A stretch of 64,000 nucleotides of DNA from Capitella teleta. Its lineage: Eukaryota; Annelida; Polychaeta; Capitellidae. Positions 14,149-26,300 of the stretch are shown piece after piece (position 1 is the stretch's first letter; each line of letters starts with the position of its first letter). Made by a program: the position numbers and the translations under genes. The notes beneath the pieces are model-generated. The model made no database searches and had not been told where the DNA came from. It saw only the letters and a list, made by a program, of their open reading frames with translations. The DNA lies in assembly GCA_000328365.1 (NCBI GenBank), contig KB292570.1:376342-440341 (forward strand), in the 5' to 3' direction.

Positions 14149-14280
14149 TATATATACAAGAAGCGTTATGACCGAGAAACAAGAACACATTAGATCTTCT
14201 GCTAGAGAAACAATATATATACAAGAAGCGTTATGACCGAGAAACAAAGAACACATTAGATCTTCTGCTAGAGAAACAAG
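14149..14280. repeat. 66-bp tandem duplication
   Basis: Two adjacent, almost identical 66-base units (14149-14214 and 14215-14280), each starting ATATATACAAGAAGCGTTAT and ending GCTAGAGAAACAA. They differ by a single-base indel in an A run. Recent local duplication; no coding content. Confidence 0.9.
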
Positions 14281-14570
14281 ATCATAATGTCACTTCCCAT
14301 AGTCATAACGCACTTGTCTCTCGAATAGAAGTGGAAGCGTATTTATCCTTAATAATGTCACAAACAGATATAATTATTATAGCCCCCCCCCCCCCCAAAA
14401 AAAAAAAAAAAAAAAAAAAGCAAAAGCCTGCGTAATAATAGAAGATTACAAGGCCATTATAGACCTTCTGCTCCGAACTGATAACATTTACCAAAGAGTG
14501 TAATTTCCATACACTGCGTTGATGTTTCGGATTTGGTGCCATGAATACTATGGCATTGTGTACGGGCATA

Positions 14571-14620
14571 NNNNNNNNNNNNNNNNNNNNNNNNNNNNNN
14601 NNNNNNNNNNNNNNNNNNNN
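14571..14620. other. Assembly gap (50 N)
   Basis: Fixed-length run of 50 N. It lies a little downstream of a poly-C/poly-A tract (14384-14419), which may explain the break. Confidence 0.95.
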
Positions 14621-15258
14621 GAGCTGAGATTCGATAAGATAACACAACGAAAGAATTTGGTCTCCAAATTCTTTGACACAACTAATCATAAGACCAGAGG
14701 TTAATTATTATTATAAGACATTAAAGACAATTGTGCTTTAGGAATCGACCAAATCTATTTTGACGCCTGAAAGAGGAATTATAGTTTCTTTCGTTCTTGG
14801 TTAATTCTCCTCATTATGACTACCTAAACGGATTATTTATTAACCAAGACGGACGTTATGATACCATTTTGACGGTCATTCTATCATAACGCCTGTGTCG
14901 GCATTCTTATTCCTTGCTTGATTCATATTACTATATCTCGAAGGCTCTATAAATCGAAGTCGTTTCGACGGGCCCTGAAAATTCGACATATCGAGATTTT
15001 ACTGCATATGGACTACATTGGATTGCAGTCAGGAGGTTGATGTAGCCGATTTAGCTTCCCGGCCCCCGTCCCGTGCAGGGAAGAGAGATACTTTATGAAA
15101 AGAAGGTCGAGGAGAAAGGATGGAGAGTGACATGTGAAGGAAAAAATGGAGTTGTGAGGATAAGATCGAGAGAGGTACTAGAACACAAACATGGAAGCAC
15201 TCCTTCAACACGGCTTTTTGTTTAGAGTTCAGTTGTAACACTTACAGAGGACGGAGGG

Positions 15259-15600
15259 GCACCGGATAGCGCAGTGGGTTAAACCGCTGACTACAATCCT
15301 ATGCCGACCGTGGCGGTCGAGGTCCCGGGTTCTAGACCCGATCAGGCCACGTGCGTTATGATTGTGAATTATAATTGTAATCCGTTATAATTGTAATTCG
15401 TCGGTGACTCTGCAGTGCTGCCCAACTGCGTAACAAGGCCGGGCGCTGTGTGCTACTGTCTATTCTGGTATGCAGGATAAAGAACCCTTGGGATTTATCG
15501 ATAAGAGTAGGGGGAAACCCCGGTCCGGGGCCTTCTGTTCTGGCGCCCGTATCATCCGATCGGATTGGGTGGAGCCGTATAACCCCATCACTCACTCAGG
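15259..15600 (+). mobile_element. tRNA-derived SINE, full length
   Basis: The 5' end is tRNA-like, with a consensus RNA polymerase III A box (TAGCGCAGTGGG, 15267-15278) and a B-box-like block (GGTTCTAGACC, 15328-15338) about 50 bases later. A body follows that recurs at 16522-16635 and 21851-22172, with the shared core GGCCGGGCGCTGTGTG. The 3' end is an ACTC microrepeat. It is non-coding and depends on a LINE for mobility. Confidence 0.85.
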
Positions 15601-16521
15601 ACGGAACTAAATGTATTTGTAAATTGGAACAACGCTAATAGCAAGGGTTTGATATATTCACTCTTGGCTACCCACTTTGCAGGCTTGGATGCACGCAGTC
15701 GGGTTAAATGTCTGCCTATTTGGTTACGTCATAATTTGCAAGTATTTACTCAAAACTGCAAGTGCTGTTTGGCACAAATTTAAGCAAGTTAATTAATTAA
15801 GTAATGAAGTAAGTAAGTTAATTGGGGACGCAGCTTCGAAGTTGAACGAACCTTTGAGTGCAATATTGGGCAATCATTTGACCTTGGCATACTTGCGGAC
15901 TACTCAGCTGCAGTGCATATAGGTCATTCATCATAGGAGATAATAAGAGATTATCCTGTTCATCCACACGGAGTTCTGTCTCATCATGACCACCGTTTAA
16001 AAGTGAATTAATTTCCACACCACGCATCCGTAAATTGATGACCGAACGAAATGAAATGTTGTCGGCTGAGCCAAGAGATTTAGTCGCCTGCGAATGCAGA
16101 AGAGAACCTGATGTCGAAAGGAAATTAATTGATAAATGGCGTTGCATGACATTTCCTTTTCACGTGAGCTGCGCGCAATGGATCGAGGTGCCCGTTGAAG
16201 CAAAGGCGGCGCATGTGTGTAATCAATAGGATCGTTCGGTGTGGCCGCCCTTTTTCTTTCTTTTTCTCTCCTCGTGCATTGTTATTTGAGTAGTGCCTAA
16301 TAAACTGTCTGGGAGTTTCTCCCGAATGGAACATCTGTACTCGTGGCGTTTGTTTCATGAACTTTAGTTTTGTGTCATTGGAGCAAATTTCCTTGTTGCT
16401 ATATGTGGCGCTTCTAATTCCACTCACGATTTTTATGATTGATCCACTCTTTCCTGGACATTTGTTATAATTATCAGCACGGAGCTTGATCCCATTGTCT
16501 TCATTCCTTTATATTATAATG

Positions 16522-16635
16522 GGATTTATCGATAAGAGTAGAGGGAAACCCCGGTCCCGGGCCTTCTGTTCTGGCGCCCGTATCATCCGATCGGATTGGG
16601 TGGAGCCGTAAAACCCCATCACTCACTCACTCACT
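16522..16635 (+). mobile_element. 5'-truncated SINE copy with target-site duplication
   Basis: This copy matches the last ~110 bases of the SINE at 15259-15600 with only about three substitutions and a longer ACTC tail. It is flanked by a perfect 15-base direct repeat (CTTTATATTATAATG at 16507-16521 and 16636-16650), the target-site duplication expected of target-primed insertion. High identity and an intact duplication indicate a young insertion. Confidence 0.9.
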
Positions 16636-16650
16636 CTTTATATTATAATG

Positions 16651-18940
16651 TTAATAAATTTTAATAATTAACGTAATACCATATATCTCTGTTAAATCCT
16701 CACCTGTTTCATATTACCGCAACCAGCATAAAAAAAAAAAAAAAAAAAAAAAATCACACTTGAATATATTATCACCTTTGATTGGCTACTTTTATTGGCG
16801 TTTGGAATAACTGTTATAAATCCATGCAGTTGTCTTCTTCATATCATTAATCGCATTTTTGTCTCTTCTTCTGGAATTTATAGATTCCTCATGATTTATA
16901 TGATTTCTAGCTAGGTCAATACCGAATTAAAAGTTTATATGCGTGAAGGTGTTTCTCACATAAGACTTCCAATAGGTTCTTATACAGTTCTGGTGTGAAA
17001 ATGTTGTTAAAGCCATTGCCAGGTAAATGGAGCAGGGCTCATATCCTCAATTAGCATGCTCTGGGGTTTTCAAATCTGATTGCAATTCGAGGGCCCACGC
17101 AGTTTTAATAGAAATACATGTACGAGTACATGCATGCAACATGAATCGATTTGTATCGGATGATGTTTGAAATCGTGATTGAAATTGGACAGCCCTGATT
17201 ACATGTATAAAACATACACGTACTCTGTATGCATATTTTAAAGTTTATTCAATTGCGTGCTCATTTGCATAAGATTAGAATTACGTGGTTTTATTGCACT
17301 TTAACAAATACAACGTTACATCTGTTCATTGTGATTTTATAGAACCCTTCAGTTTGTTTTCTCAACCCTCTCGCATTGATTTAGCTATCAGTGCCTCTTT
17401 TTTGGGGGGAGGGGGAGGGGGGGTGGTCTTAAGTACCTCAAGTTGCTTTCGCTGGCTGCACAGGGCAGCGATCTGATTGGACGCTTATGCGATAGCGCCA
17501 CTCACTCCAAAGAAGGAGAAGAAGAAAAATAAACCTGCATTTTGAGGGCATCATGCGTGTCACTCGGCTGTTGTCGCCCTGTCTGTCTGTATGTTTGTTA
17601 TCGCCTCACCCAACACTCCACTCCGTTCGTAAACAACTATAGGACCCACAGAATAGGAGTGTATGTTATCTGTGATAAGCCGTACATGCATATTATGCTA
17701 ATGCATGTAGTTGTATTATACATGCAGTAACAAGACATACGTGTATTCCATGAAGCCACAGGTCTGTCTCTTTGACTGCATGTTAAGGCAAACCAATAGC
17801 AGCTGCGTGGTACATGAAAAAATGAAGCATTAATCTGGCTGGTTCGATCCATCGACCTCTCCTCGGTAATTTGCATGACATTCGGATATACTTTGTTGTC
17901 TGCTGTCTAGAATCGGGGGTATATTTACATGTAGACCTTGTGCACTTACAGACGTTTCTAGCATATCTTTCAACTTGAAGTGAAATGAAGTGACAGAGCA
18001 ATCAGTGAATGCCGAGTGCGTAGCATATTAACTTAGGTGGCTCAAATGCCTCTCGATCTCATTCTATCTCTTGCTGTCAATGATAATCTACTGCCGCCGT
18101 TATGTGTGCAATTAATTTGCCCTTACCTGGACTTAAGTGCACTTAATTAGAGTGTGCCCATACTGTTGTACCATGATCTTACCACGGCATGCGGTCACCC
18201 ACACGAGACATAGCGACCTGAGGGTGCGTGTACTGCATCTGACAAAGAGACGTAATATTATCAACACAGCACTCGGATATTTGCTGTTATACATAGAGCA
18301 TAATATTATAAGGCCGATGCATAGAAATCTCGTATACATGCATAACGGTTCAATAATACTGAGTCTTTTGCCATTATCCGGAAATGTATACGGGAGACTT
18401 CCGAATGAAACACATCAGCTTTAAAGTGTTAATCAATGTATATTGAAATCTGCTATTTAAAATGTCAACACCAATATAGACAACGTGTGTTACGTACAGC
18501 CTAAATACACTATGTTCAAAAGTAATCAGTAGGTTTGAGGTCTGATTCGTACCTTGGGCATTGTGAAACAATCATAATTTATATCGTGTAAACTGTGAAG
18601 CGACCCGGAATAAATTCTACCATGTGGAAATTGCGCTACGTCATCAACTGTATCATATTTTTGCTTCAGCTTCAAACCACAATAATTATACATCCTCATT
18701 GCACCATGTGCATTTACTCGTGTATGTACTCTTAAGATGAAGCATTTTCATTTTTAAGATGTCAAATTGAATGGTGTTAAGGCAAAGGGTGATGACCTAC
18801 TTCCAGTGCTCAGCGTTATGATATGAGTAGAAATTCAACACATTTTGACCAAAAACCCCGCAACAACTTAAAACAACTTAAAACAACTTAAAAGCTTCTA
18901 ATTTGAACCCGAGAAGTGCCGATTGGCTAAGAGCTCTTAT
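16651..18940. other. Intergenic stretch, nothing recognised
   Basis: No exon, RNA gene or identifiable transposon seen. It includes an A run at 16731-16753 and a G-rich patch near 17404-17424. The frames at 17542-17730 and 18137-18424 have no recognisable content. Confidence 0.5.
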
Positions 18941-18959
18941 GAACGGGAGCCACCACATT

Positions 18960-19121
18960 GCAATTACATCTTCATAAATGATCCAATTACCACTCCTACA
19001 GGAATAGTTGAATGTAATATTTTTACCATGTTTTACTAATTATGCTTTTAACTATGTTTTATATGTACTGCTTTTAAGCCCTTAGAAACATTATGTATTT
19101 TACGGCTCTAGAAATTAATAA

Positions 19122-19217
<96 letters not shown>

Positions 19218-19243
19218 TTTATTATTTTTATTTTTTTTTAACT
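18960..19243 (+). mobile_element. Retroposon 3' end with (ATT)n tail
   Basis: An AT-rich segment ending GAAATTAATAAATTATTATT runs into about 110 bases of pure ATT repeat (19123-19217) and then a degenerate T/A tail. The arrangement copies that of the minus-strand LINE 3' end at 53890-54438, where the unique 3' UTR also passes through AATAAATT into ATT repeats. I infer a LINE or LINE-mobilised 3' fragment. The apparent poly-Leu and poly-Asn frames across it are artefacts. Confidence 0.6.
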
Positions 19244-19299
19244 GGCTGTACCTTGAAGCGCAAAGGGTTGTGTAGCCCCGCATGTCCCGCGTTCTTAGC

Positions 19300-19633
19300 C
19301 TGCAGCTGCAGATCTGTCGGTGATCATTGGAATAAGTAGGCCTACAGGGCGGCGGGTGTGCATTCCGTGCGGCGAGAGCTGCCAGTCAACCTTGTACTTT
19401 GTCCTCGCTTGGTCAAACGGAGCAGACATCAGATGATGCTGTCATCATTTCACGGCTGAGTCGCTGTCAGCTGAATCGACATCGCTATCGTTACGTCCGC
19501 GTCATCCCAGCTCACCGTTTGTGACGTCATCACATCGTTAATTGAACTTGTGTGTGAAGCAAAACTTATGTTGACAATATTGGATTAGTGTTAACTTACA
19601 TTCCGTGTTTTTGGGGTTTCTCTGTCACCAGAA
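19300..19633 (+). promoter_or_regulatory. Candidate promoter/first untranslated exon of the nuclear receptor, with CRE
   Basis: This is the most GC-rich and least repetitive stretch upstream of the receptor. It contains a palindromic cAMP-response element TGACGTCA (19522-19529) and ends at a strong donor (GAA then GTAAGT, intron from 19634). The first coding exon has its own acceptor (TTTTTTCCAG, ending 20192), so at least one upstream untranslated exon must exist. Assigning it here is inference. Confidence 0.3.
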
Positions 19634-20190
19634 GTAAGTGAGTCGTGGTCGGTTGATTTCGCTGAAAGAGCAGTAGCTCCCCAAGTGTAGCGCAGCAGTT
19701 CCTATACACACTACGCTTCGGCTTGATGGGGTACTGAGCAGTACTGAGTCCTGACCGCCCGGCGGTTGCTACCCTACATATTATGACATCTTTGATCCAA
19801 TGTTGTAAATAGTAATGATTAATGTAAGCATGACAGCGCTTTAAATGCGTATTAATTGAAAAATGATTATGATATTTTTTTGTTCATTTGTTTGGTTTTA
19901 TTTTATTTTAACTACGACTTAAATATCTGTTGTTATGCAATATGTATCAGCCACGTACAGTGACGTATGAACCTCTGCTCATGATATATGCTTCATGCAA
20001 TACTTACACTATGGTACTGCGGTACTGCTTGTGACCTAGAAGTTTCAGCGTATCAATGATATCCGAGGAGAAAAAAAAAATAATAGATACGAATCGATTC
20101 CTTCACCTCGTGCTGTTTGCTGATGTTTACTCGCGGATATGAATCATAATTTGCGTGCTATACATGAAGTCATGGTGTGCACTTTTTTCC

Positions 20191-20207
20191 AGGTCACACG
20201 ATGACCT
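20191..20207. promoter_or_regulatory. Inverted AGGTCA pair (IR5) at the start of the first coding exon
   Basis: AGGTCA (20191-20196), five bases, TGACCT (20202-20207): a perfect inverted nuclear-receptor half-site pair. Its first two bases are also the AG of the splice acceptor, so it may be coincidental. Confidence 0.25.
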
Positions 20208-20236
20208 GATTGTCCTGGGATTGCATCACCAACACC

Positions 20237-20389
20237 ATGGCTGTGGACGTGAGCTCCCAGACGGCCGTCCCCCTGCGGAGTGACAAGACGACTTCCCCCG
20301 GGGGCGCCCCCCTCCTTCCCCCTTGTAAGGTGTGCGGAGAGAAAGCGTCTGGCTTCCACTATGGGGCCAACACGTGTGAGGCCTGCAAG
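20237..20389 (+). CDS. Nuclear receptor constant exon 1: N-terminus and first zinc finger
   Basis: Start ATG 20237 (ACCATGG context) was chosen because it is the first ATG in frame after the acceptor at 20192. The exon encodes 51 residues: a short ~29-residue N-terminal region with no clear AF-1, then the first zinc finger C-x2-C-x13-C-x2-C (CKVCGEKASGFHYGANTCEAC). The exon ends after CEACK at the donor AAG then GTATTG, the classical intron position inside nuclear receptor DNA-binding domains. The P-box reads CEACKG; most NR1 receptors have CEGCKG. The P-box contacts the DNA half-site, so the Gly-to-Ala change may affect half-site preference. Confidence 0.93.
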
Positions 20390-23300
20390 GTATTGTTTAC
20401 TCTCCATAATAGTAAACAAATTGTCCACTCTCTCTTTCCTTATTATGTACGCAGAATCAAAACGATGCAGAATTGCTTACCAAGCATTTCGCCAGGGGAA
20501 AAATCGATACATTGTTACCTGTCCTGATTCCTGAGCATTACAAGCATATAATGCATGTTCGTTTTTATACAATACAGGATGAGGGAATTCTTTAATAATT
20601 CATATCGAATATCCGTGATTGCATTACGTTTTTATGAGGGAATTATATGCGGGCAATTTTTAGCAGCCTGAAACAAATATAAATCAGTTGCTGAGATATT
20701 TCCTTGAAAATTTATTCTGATGATGATGATGATGATGAGAAAATTAGCAGTTGATTATCATTTTATTGGCCTGTCAGATGGATACATGCTTTCCGTTTAT
20801 GTGAAACATTTGAAGAAATATCCATAAATGTATGTAAGTAAATTAAGTTCCATTAGAATTTAGGAGATTAGTTGCAGGACACGTGACCTAATCGACTTCC
20901 ATCGAAGCAGCAGTGCATGTTGCACACCCGTGACGTCACAGACTGTGATGTCCCTGGGCATCCAACTCAATCACCCCTGTGATCAATATATTATACGTTC
21001 TGAAATTATGAGGTTGTAATTTTGTTTCAGGGATTCTTCCGTCGATCTCTGCAACGGAAGGAGGATTACAAGTGCATAGGAAGTGGTGACTGTGATATTG
21101 TGCCCGGTAAACGGAGCGTGTGTGCTGCATGCAGATATCAAAAGTGCCTGGTCATCGGGATGTCCAAAACTGGTACGCTACTTCGTGTTGCGTAATAAAT
21201 TCTTGCGTAATCAATTCTTGCATCATAAATTCATCGGTTCTTTTTTTTTTTTCTTTTTTTTTTCGCAGCCATCAAAACCGGACGCTACACGCATGAAAAG
21301 AAAACTAAAGACATTGAAGAGGTCAAGAGGTTACAACATAGGCAACGGTTGCTAAGGGACGGAAAACTCCCGGTGTTGCCTAGCAACGACCGTGAGAGAG
21401 AGCTGGAGAAGATTATTCGTCATATCACCACGATTCACATGCAGCAAACACCCCACACCCCGGAATTCTTCAAAAAGTTACCGGAAAAGGAGAAGGAATT
21501 CCTTGTAAGTTAAACCTCAAATTATTCTCTACTCCTGTCGTTTCGTTATCGGGTGGGCTATGATTATTTAGCCATGTACACTCGGGAAATCTCAACTTAC
21601 CCTGAGTTAAATGTCTAATAATTATGATATCACCTTGCAATATAAAGAAGAGGACCCTGGCTCAATTTTGAAGTTGTTTTTTTTTTTTTTATGTCAATTT
21701 TGTGGGCTTTTATGAATGCTGAGAGACCAGATTTGGAACGATCGGTCAGTTGAATATTATGAAATCAGTTTAAATAGGATTATCATACCGAAGCAGCGGG
21801 TAATATGTAGTCTGAAATTGGAAAATGCAATTCTTTCGAAATGAGAGAAAGGCATCGAGTAGCTCAGTCGGACTGACTGCTGATGGCAATTCTATTTCGC
21901 CAAGGAATGTCTGAGGTCACGATTTGTAGCTCGGCACACAAGGCTTTTGTGCAATATCAGTTATGTTTAATATGGTATACTTAATCCATCGGTGACTCAG
22001 CTGTGCTGCTAAACTGCATGGCAAGGCCGGGCGCTGTGTGTTATTCTCTTATGATGGCATGCAGGATGGGATATTGTGCATCGGAAGGACCCCCCAGAGT
22101 AGGGAGTCGCCCCTGTCCTGGGTTTCTGCTCTGGCCCCAATCTAACGCGGAGCCGTAAAACCACAATACCTTGACCTATATTATAATTATATTATAATTA
22201 TATTATAATTACATGTATGAGATGTAATATGAGATATGAGATCGCCAAACTGATGAAATCGGGCTTGAGAGAGAGAAGCGAGATTTTGAAATGTCTCAAA
22301 TTTGATGTAGGCCTACCCAGGAATTAGCTCACAGCGGGTGTCATGTATGAGACTGTGTTGGTCAAGAGGCGTATGTGTCTTTTGGAACATTCCGCTGCTA
22401 TTTCATAACAACCAGAAGTCCTATTTTAGTATTTAATTTAGCGCCATGGAGATAACTAATGGGTCGCCTTGCATTTCTTTGAATGGAATCATGTTGCGAT
22501 CCTATTTGACCCGCAGGAGCAGAGGGCTCTCCAGCAGCAGATGTTCGGCACCATGAAGCCGATTCCGAGGGAGGAATACATGCAGATTTACCTCTCCACT
22601 GGCATCGATGTGGACGGCAGGCGCGAGATGATCAAGCACATGATCCCTTGCATTGAGAAAGCCATCAAACGCTTCATCGCCTTCGCGAAGGCGCTGCCTG
22701 GCTTCAAAGAACTTCCCATTGACGACCAAATTGCCCTCATCAAAGGTTGGTTTTGTTTCGCATTTTGTCTTCATTTATTGCGATGGTCACTCCAATGTAG
22801 CTGGATCTTGGAATTTGTTTTCATTTCGTGGTTAAAATTTCTTCCAAAAATTTCCTTTTTTCGATGGTTCGTTTTTAATTCTGCGTTCAAAGCAGAAATT
22901 CAGTACATTTAGTGACCGTGGCATTTTAATGTGGATTCTTGTTGTGTCCCACTAAATCTGTGCATAACTGGAAAATATCTCTCTCTTTTGAAATGTTTAA
23001 ATTTATTTTTGTCAAAAGAATTTTATTTTAATTGACTTTATATTATTATTGATTTGAAATCGAAAATTTCCAGTTTTGCCCTAAAATTGTATTTTGCATT
23101 GAGCTGAAAAGTATTGGCAAATAGAAACGTGAACTGTGAATATGCATATAGATCCTCCTTATCCTCCTCTGACCCCGGCACCAAAGCGCATGAATTTGTC
23201 CATGAGGTTAGCTTCCTCGATTGCGTAATTCTCAGGTTTTTGTTTCTACTTATTTTTGTGGAAGATTATTTTTCGCCAACTCAAGTTTTTTTTACGTGGT

Positions 23301-26300
23301 CTTGAAGAGCTGTTTTGATCGGTAAGCAATATTCTTCATCCATTCGTAAACCTGATTTAGTTACTATGGTGAAATATTTGTACATTTAATTTGTACTGAA
23401 CTTTTTTGGGGGAGCTACCTTCCTGAGTGATTTTTACATGTACGTTTGAGAGTTCAGTCCTCCCCGCCCTCTCGCTAAACAGTCACTTATTACTTATTTC
23501 TCTCAATTTTATTTACAAGCAACTTTGGCCCAAAACAATCCTTGTTTTTCTCACCTGACATGAATTGCTTTGAATGTTTACAATAGCACCAATAATCGGC
23601 ATTGCAAATATTAACAGCACTGTTCTATCCAGGCTTAAGAATTGGTCATGTTAGATCATGCAAAACCTCCGCTGTCACTTATGACTCTACCAGCATGAAT
23701 AAAAACCATTATTTCCATTTTTAGCTTTTAATTAATTAGTTGATAAGCCATATGTGTTGAGCATTCAAGAGGCTGCCGTGATTCCGTTATCAGTCCAGCA
23801 TTCTTCATCACCCAGCCGCAGCTGACAGCGTCGAATCTCTTTAATTCACCTGACTCTTTTTCTTCTTTCTTTCTTTTTTTCTCTCATTTTTTCCCCTACC
23901 TTTTCAAGGCAATAAAAAAAATCTTCAAATTGTTGAATAGAGAAGAATTTAGGGCTACTGTATAATACGTACACCCTTGACATTTCAAAGTGTCCCCTAT
24001 AAACACAAACGCTGCACATACACCCAAATTTTCCACTCTAATTTTTTCTCCTTTCTCGCTGACTAGCTGGCTGGCTGGCACTGGTGAAATGCGTTTAATT
24101 TGACGATGGAAATCTCCACCATATTGTTAAAATGCTGTTGTCTATTAAGAATTGCACCTTGACAAATAAAATATTCAGACTCCACCCTGATAGAATCCGT
24201 GAGGAAATGTCATCAACATTATAAACACTAAATGTCATCACATGTTTCGAATTAAAAGTCTGTTTGTCGTTTGGGTCCTAATCGCTAGCGCCGCTTCGAT
24301 CGACGTCGTTTTTTATTGCGAGTTTTTTCGTGTTTGGTTGAGGTGGTACCAGCTGCTTTTATATCGCTTTGCTTCCCGTTCTGCTTGGCTTTTAAGTGCA
24401 TGTGTGCAAGACGTTGTGAGTGTGAGTGAGTACCTCGTGGACAATGTACGCGGCGTGCCTCCCCTTACGTGTACGTAACTTAGGTCTGAGTGTCGCTTCC
24501 TTGCATTACAGCCGCTCGCTTCGAAGTCTGGTTCACTTCTTCCTACAAAACATTCAACTGCGGCGATCAGCTGTTTACTCACGTTTGCGGTTACACTCTG
24601 CACATTGATGAACTCTCCAAGATCCACGATATGGAGTTTCTACTCATGGCGTTCAATGTAGCCGCACAGCTGCAGCGGCTGCAGCTGACCATGGCTGAGG
24701 AGTGCCTCGTGAAAGGCATCTGCATCATGTCCAGAGGTAAGACCACGGTCCACCTCTCTGTCCACTTTCATCGCTCTGCTTCCAGATCGATGCATTTTGG
24801 AACATGCTTCAGAAGTTGAACAGAGTCAACTTGTGTTGGTCGAAGCTCTGGAGAACTCGCTTTCCGAGAACCACCCCAAGCAACGCTTCATGCTGCCAAA
24901 GATAATCGCGCTTATGACTAATCTCAGAACTCTCGCTCGACTGTATAAGGACCAAGAGGAGAAGATCGGCTCCGAGTGGAGCTCCGAGCTCAAGTTTCCC
25001 CCGCTCTTCTATGAAATTTTCACTCATTGAAAGATGAGGCTTCTCCTCAGGCCCTTTCTTTGAACTGATCTAGAGTGATTTTTCTCTGTTTTTATACTTA
25101 CTCTGCTCTTCCATCTATTTTGTGTGTGTGCATGTGTGCATGCGTGTGTGTGTGTGGGGGGGATTATCGATTTTGAAATGGTGTTTTGAAGGAAGCTTGC
25201 ATGGAGGCTTAATCATGTGTGTACGTGTGCATCTAATTTTGCATGTTCTCTTTTTTTTTTTCTCCTCAATTTAATCTCCTTTTTTGGTTGATCCAAGGGT
25301 TATTTACTTATAACGAATTCACTTATATGGCAATTCATTAATTTTAATTCAATTATATCTCATAAATCTATGTACATTGTATATTATCAGTGATTCATAA
25401 TTTTATCAAATTCCATCGTAGTCATTGTGCCATTCGGTCTACGACATCCGATTCAAATCCTGTGACGTCATTTTGACTTCATGACAAAGTGGAATTGTCA
25501 CTGAATACCAGTAATCTGCAGAACTACAATGCCCCACGATGTACTATCTCCTTGGCATTCATATTGATGGGTGGATCCTAAAGAATAGATGTCTCTGACT
25601 ATTTAATATTCGCAGCTTCATTGCCCGGTCAGACTGCGGGAGTCTGGTCGATCTTGCCTTCGAACTATCTTTGTTGCACACCATTACAATCTCTTTTTCG
25701 TTTATCCGCCCTTCGTATTGCGAATCAAAGGGACCGGATTAACGAGATCTGACGGTATATATACTAATGCTAGTATTAAATACTGAAATTGAACCTTGCA
25801 TTCCACTATCACTGGATGTCAGTTGAAGGCCGATGGTAAACCGGCTCTATGAATAATCAATTCATTGTATATGTTAGTATAATTATGGCCTTTTTTGCTG
25901 AGTTTGAAGAATACCAATCATGTCTTCCGCTGTATAATGTCAGCTGAGAGAATTTCATTCAAGATAATCTCAATAAAATACCCACATAATTTTGGAATTC
26001 CTTGTTTTACGTGTTCACAGGATTTGTTTTTAATGCGTAATAATCTATGATTTGACCAGCAGAGCATTATCTGTTTATAATTTTCCATGTTCATGATGTT
26101 GTGCGAGGCTACAAATTAGTAAGAATGCTTGATTATCTTGAGTCTGAGATTACAGAGTTATCAGTTAATATTGTCGACCGAGATCTCTTTGCTATCTATT
26201 CAAGAAATGAATTTTCAGTTGTCTTGTATACCAGTTTTGTTATGCCAGTAATCAGATTGAGCGATTCGTTATGAGTCAGGGTCTGATCGCTGATTCGCAG

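Noticed and set aside
19074-19283. Poly-Asn and poly-Leu frames
   Set aside because: Translations of an (ATT)n tail.
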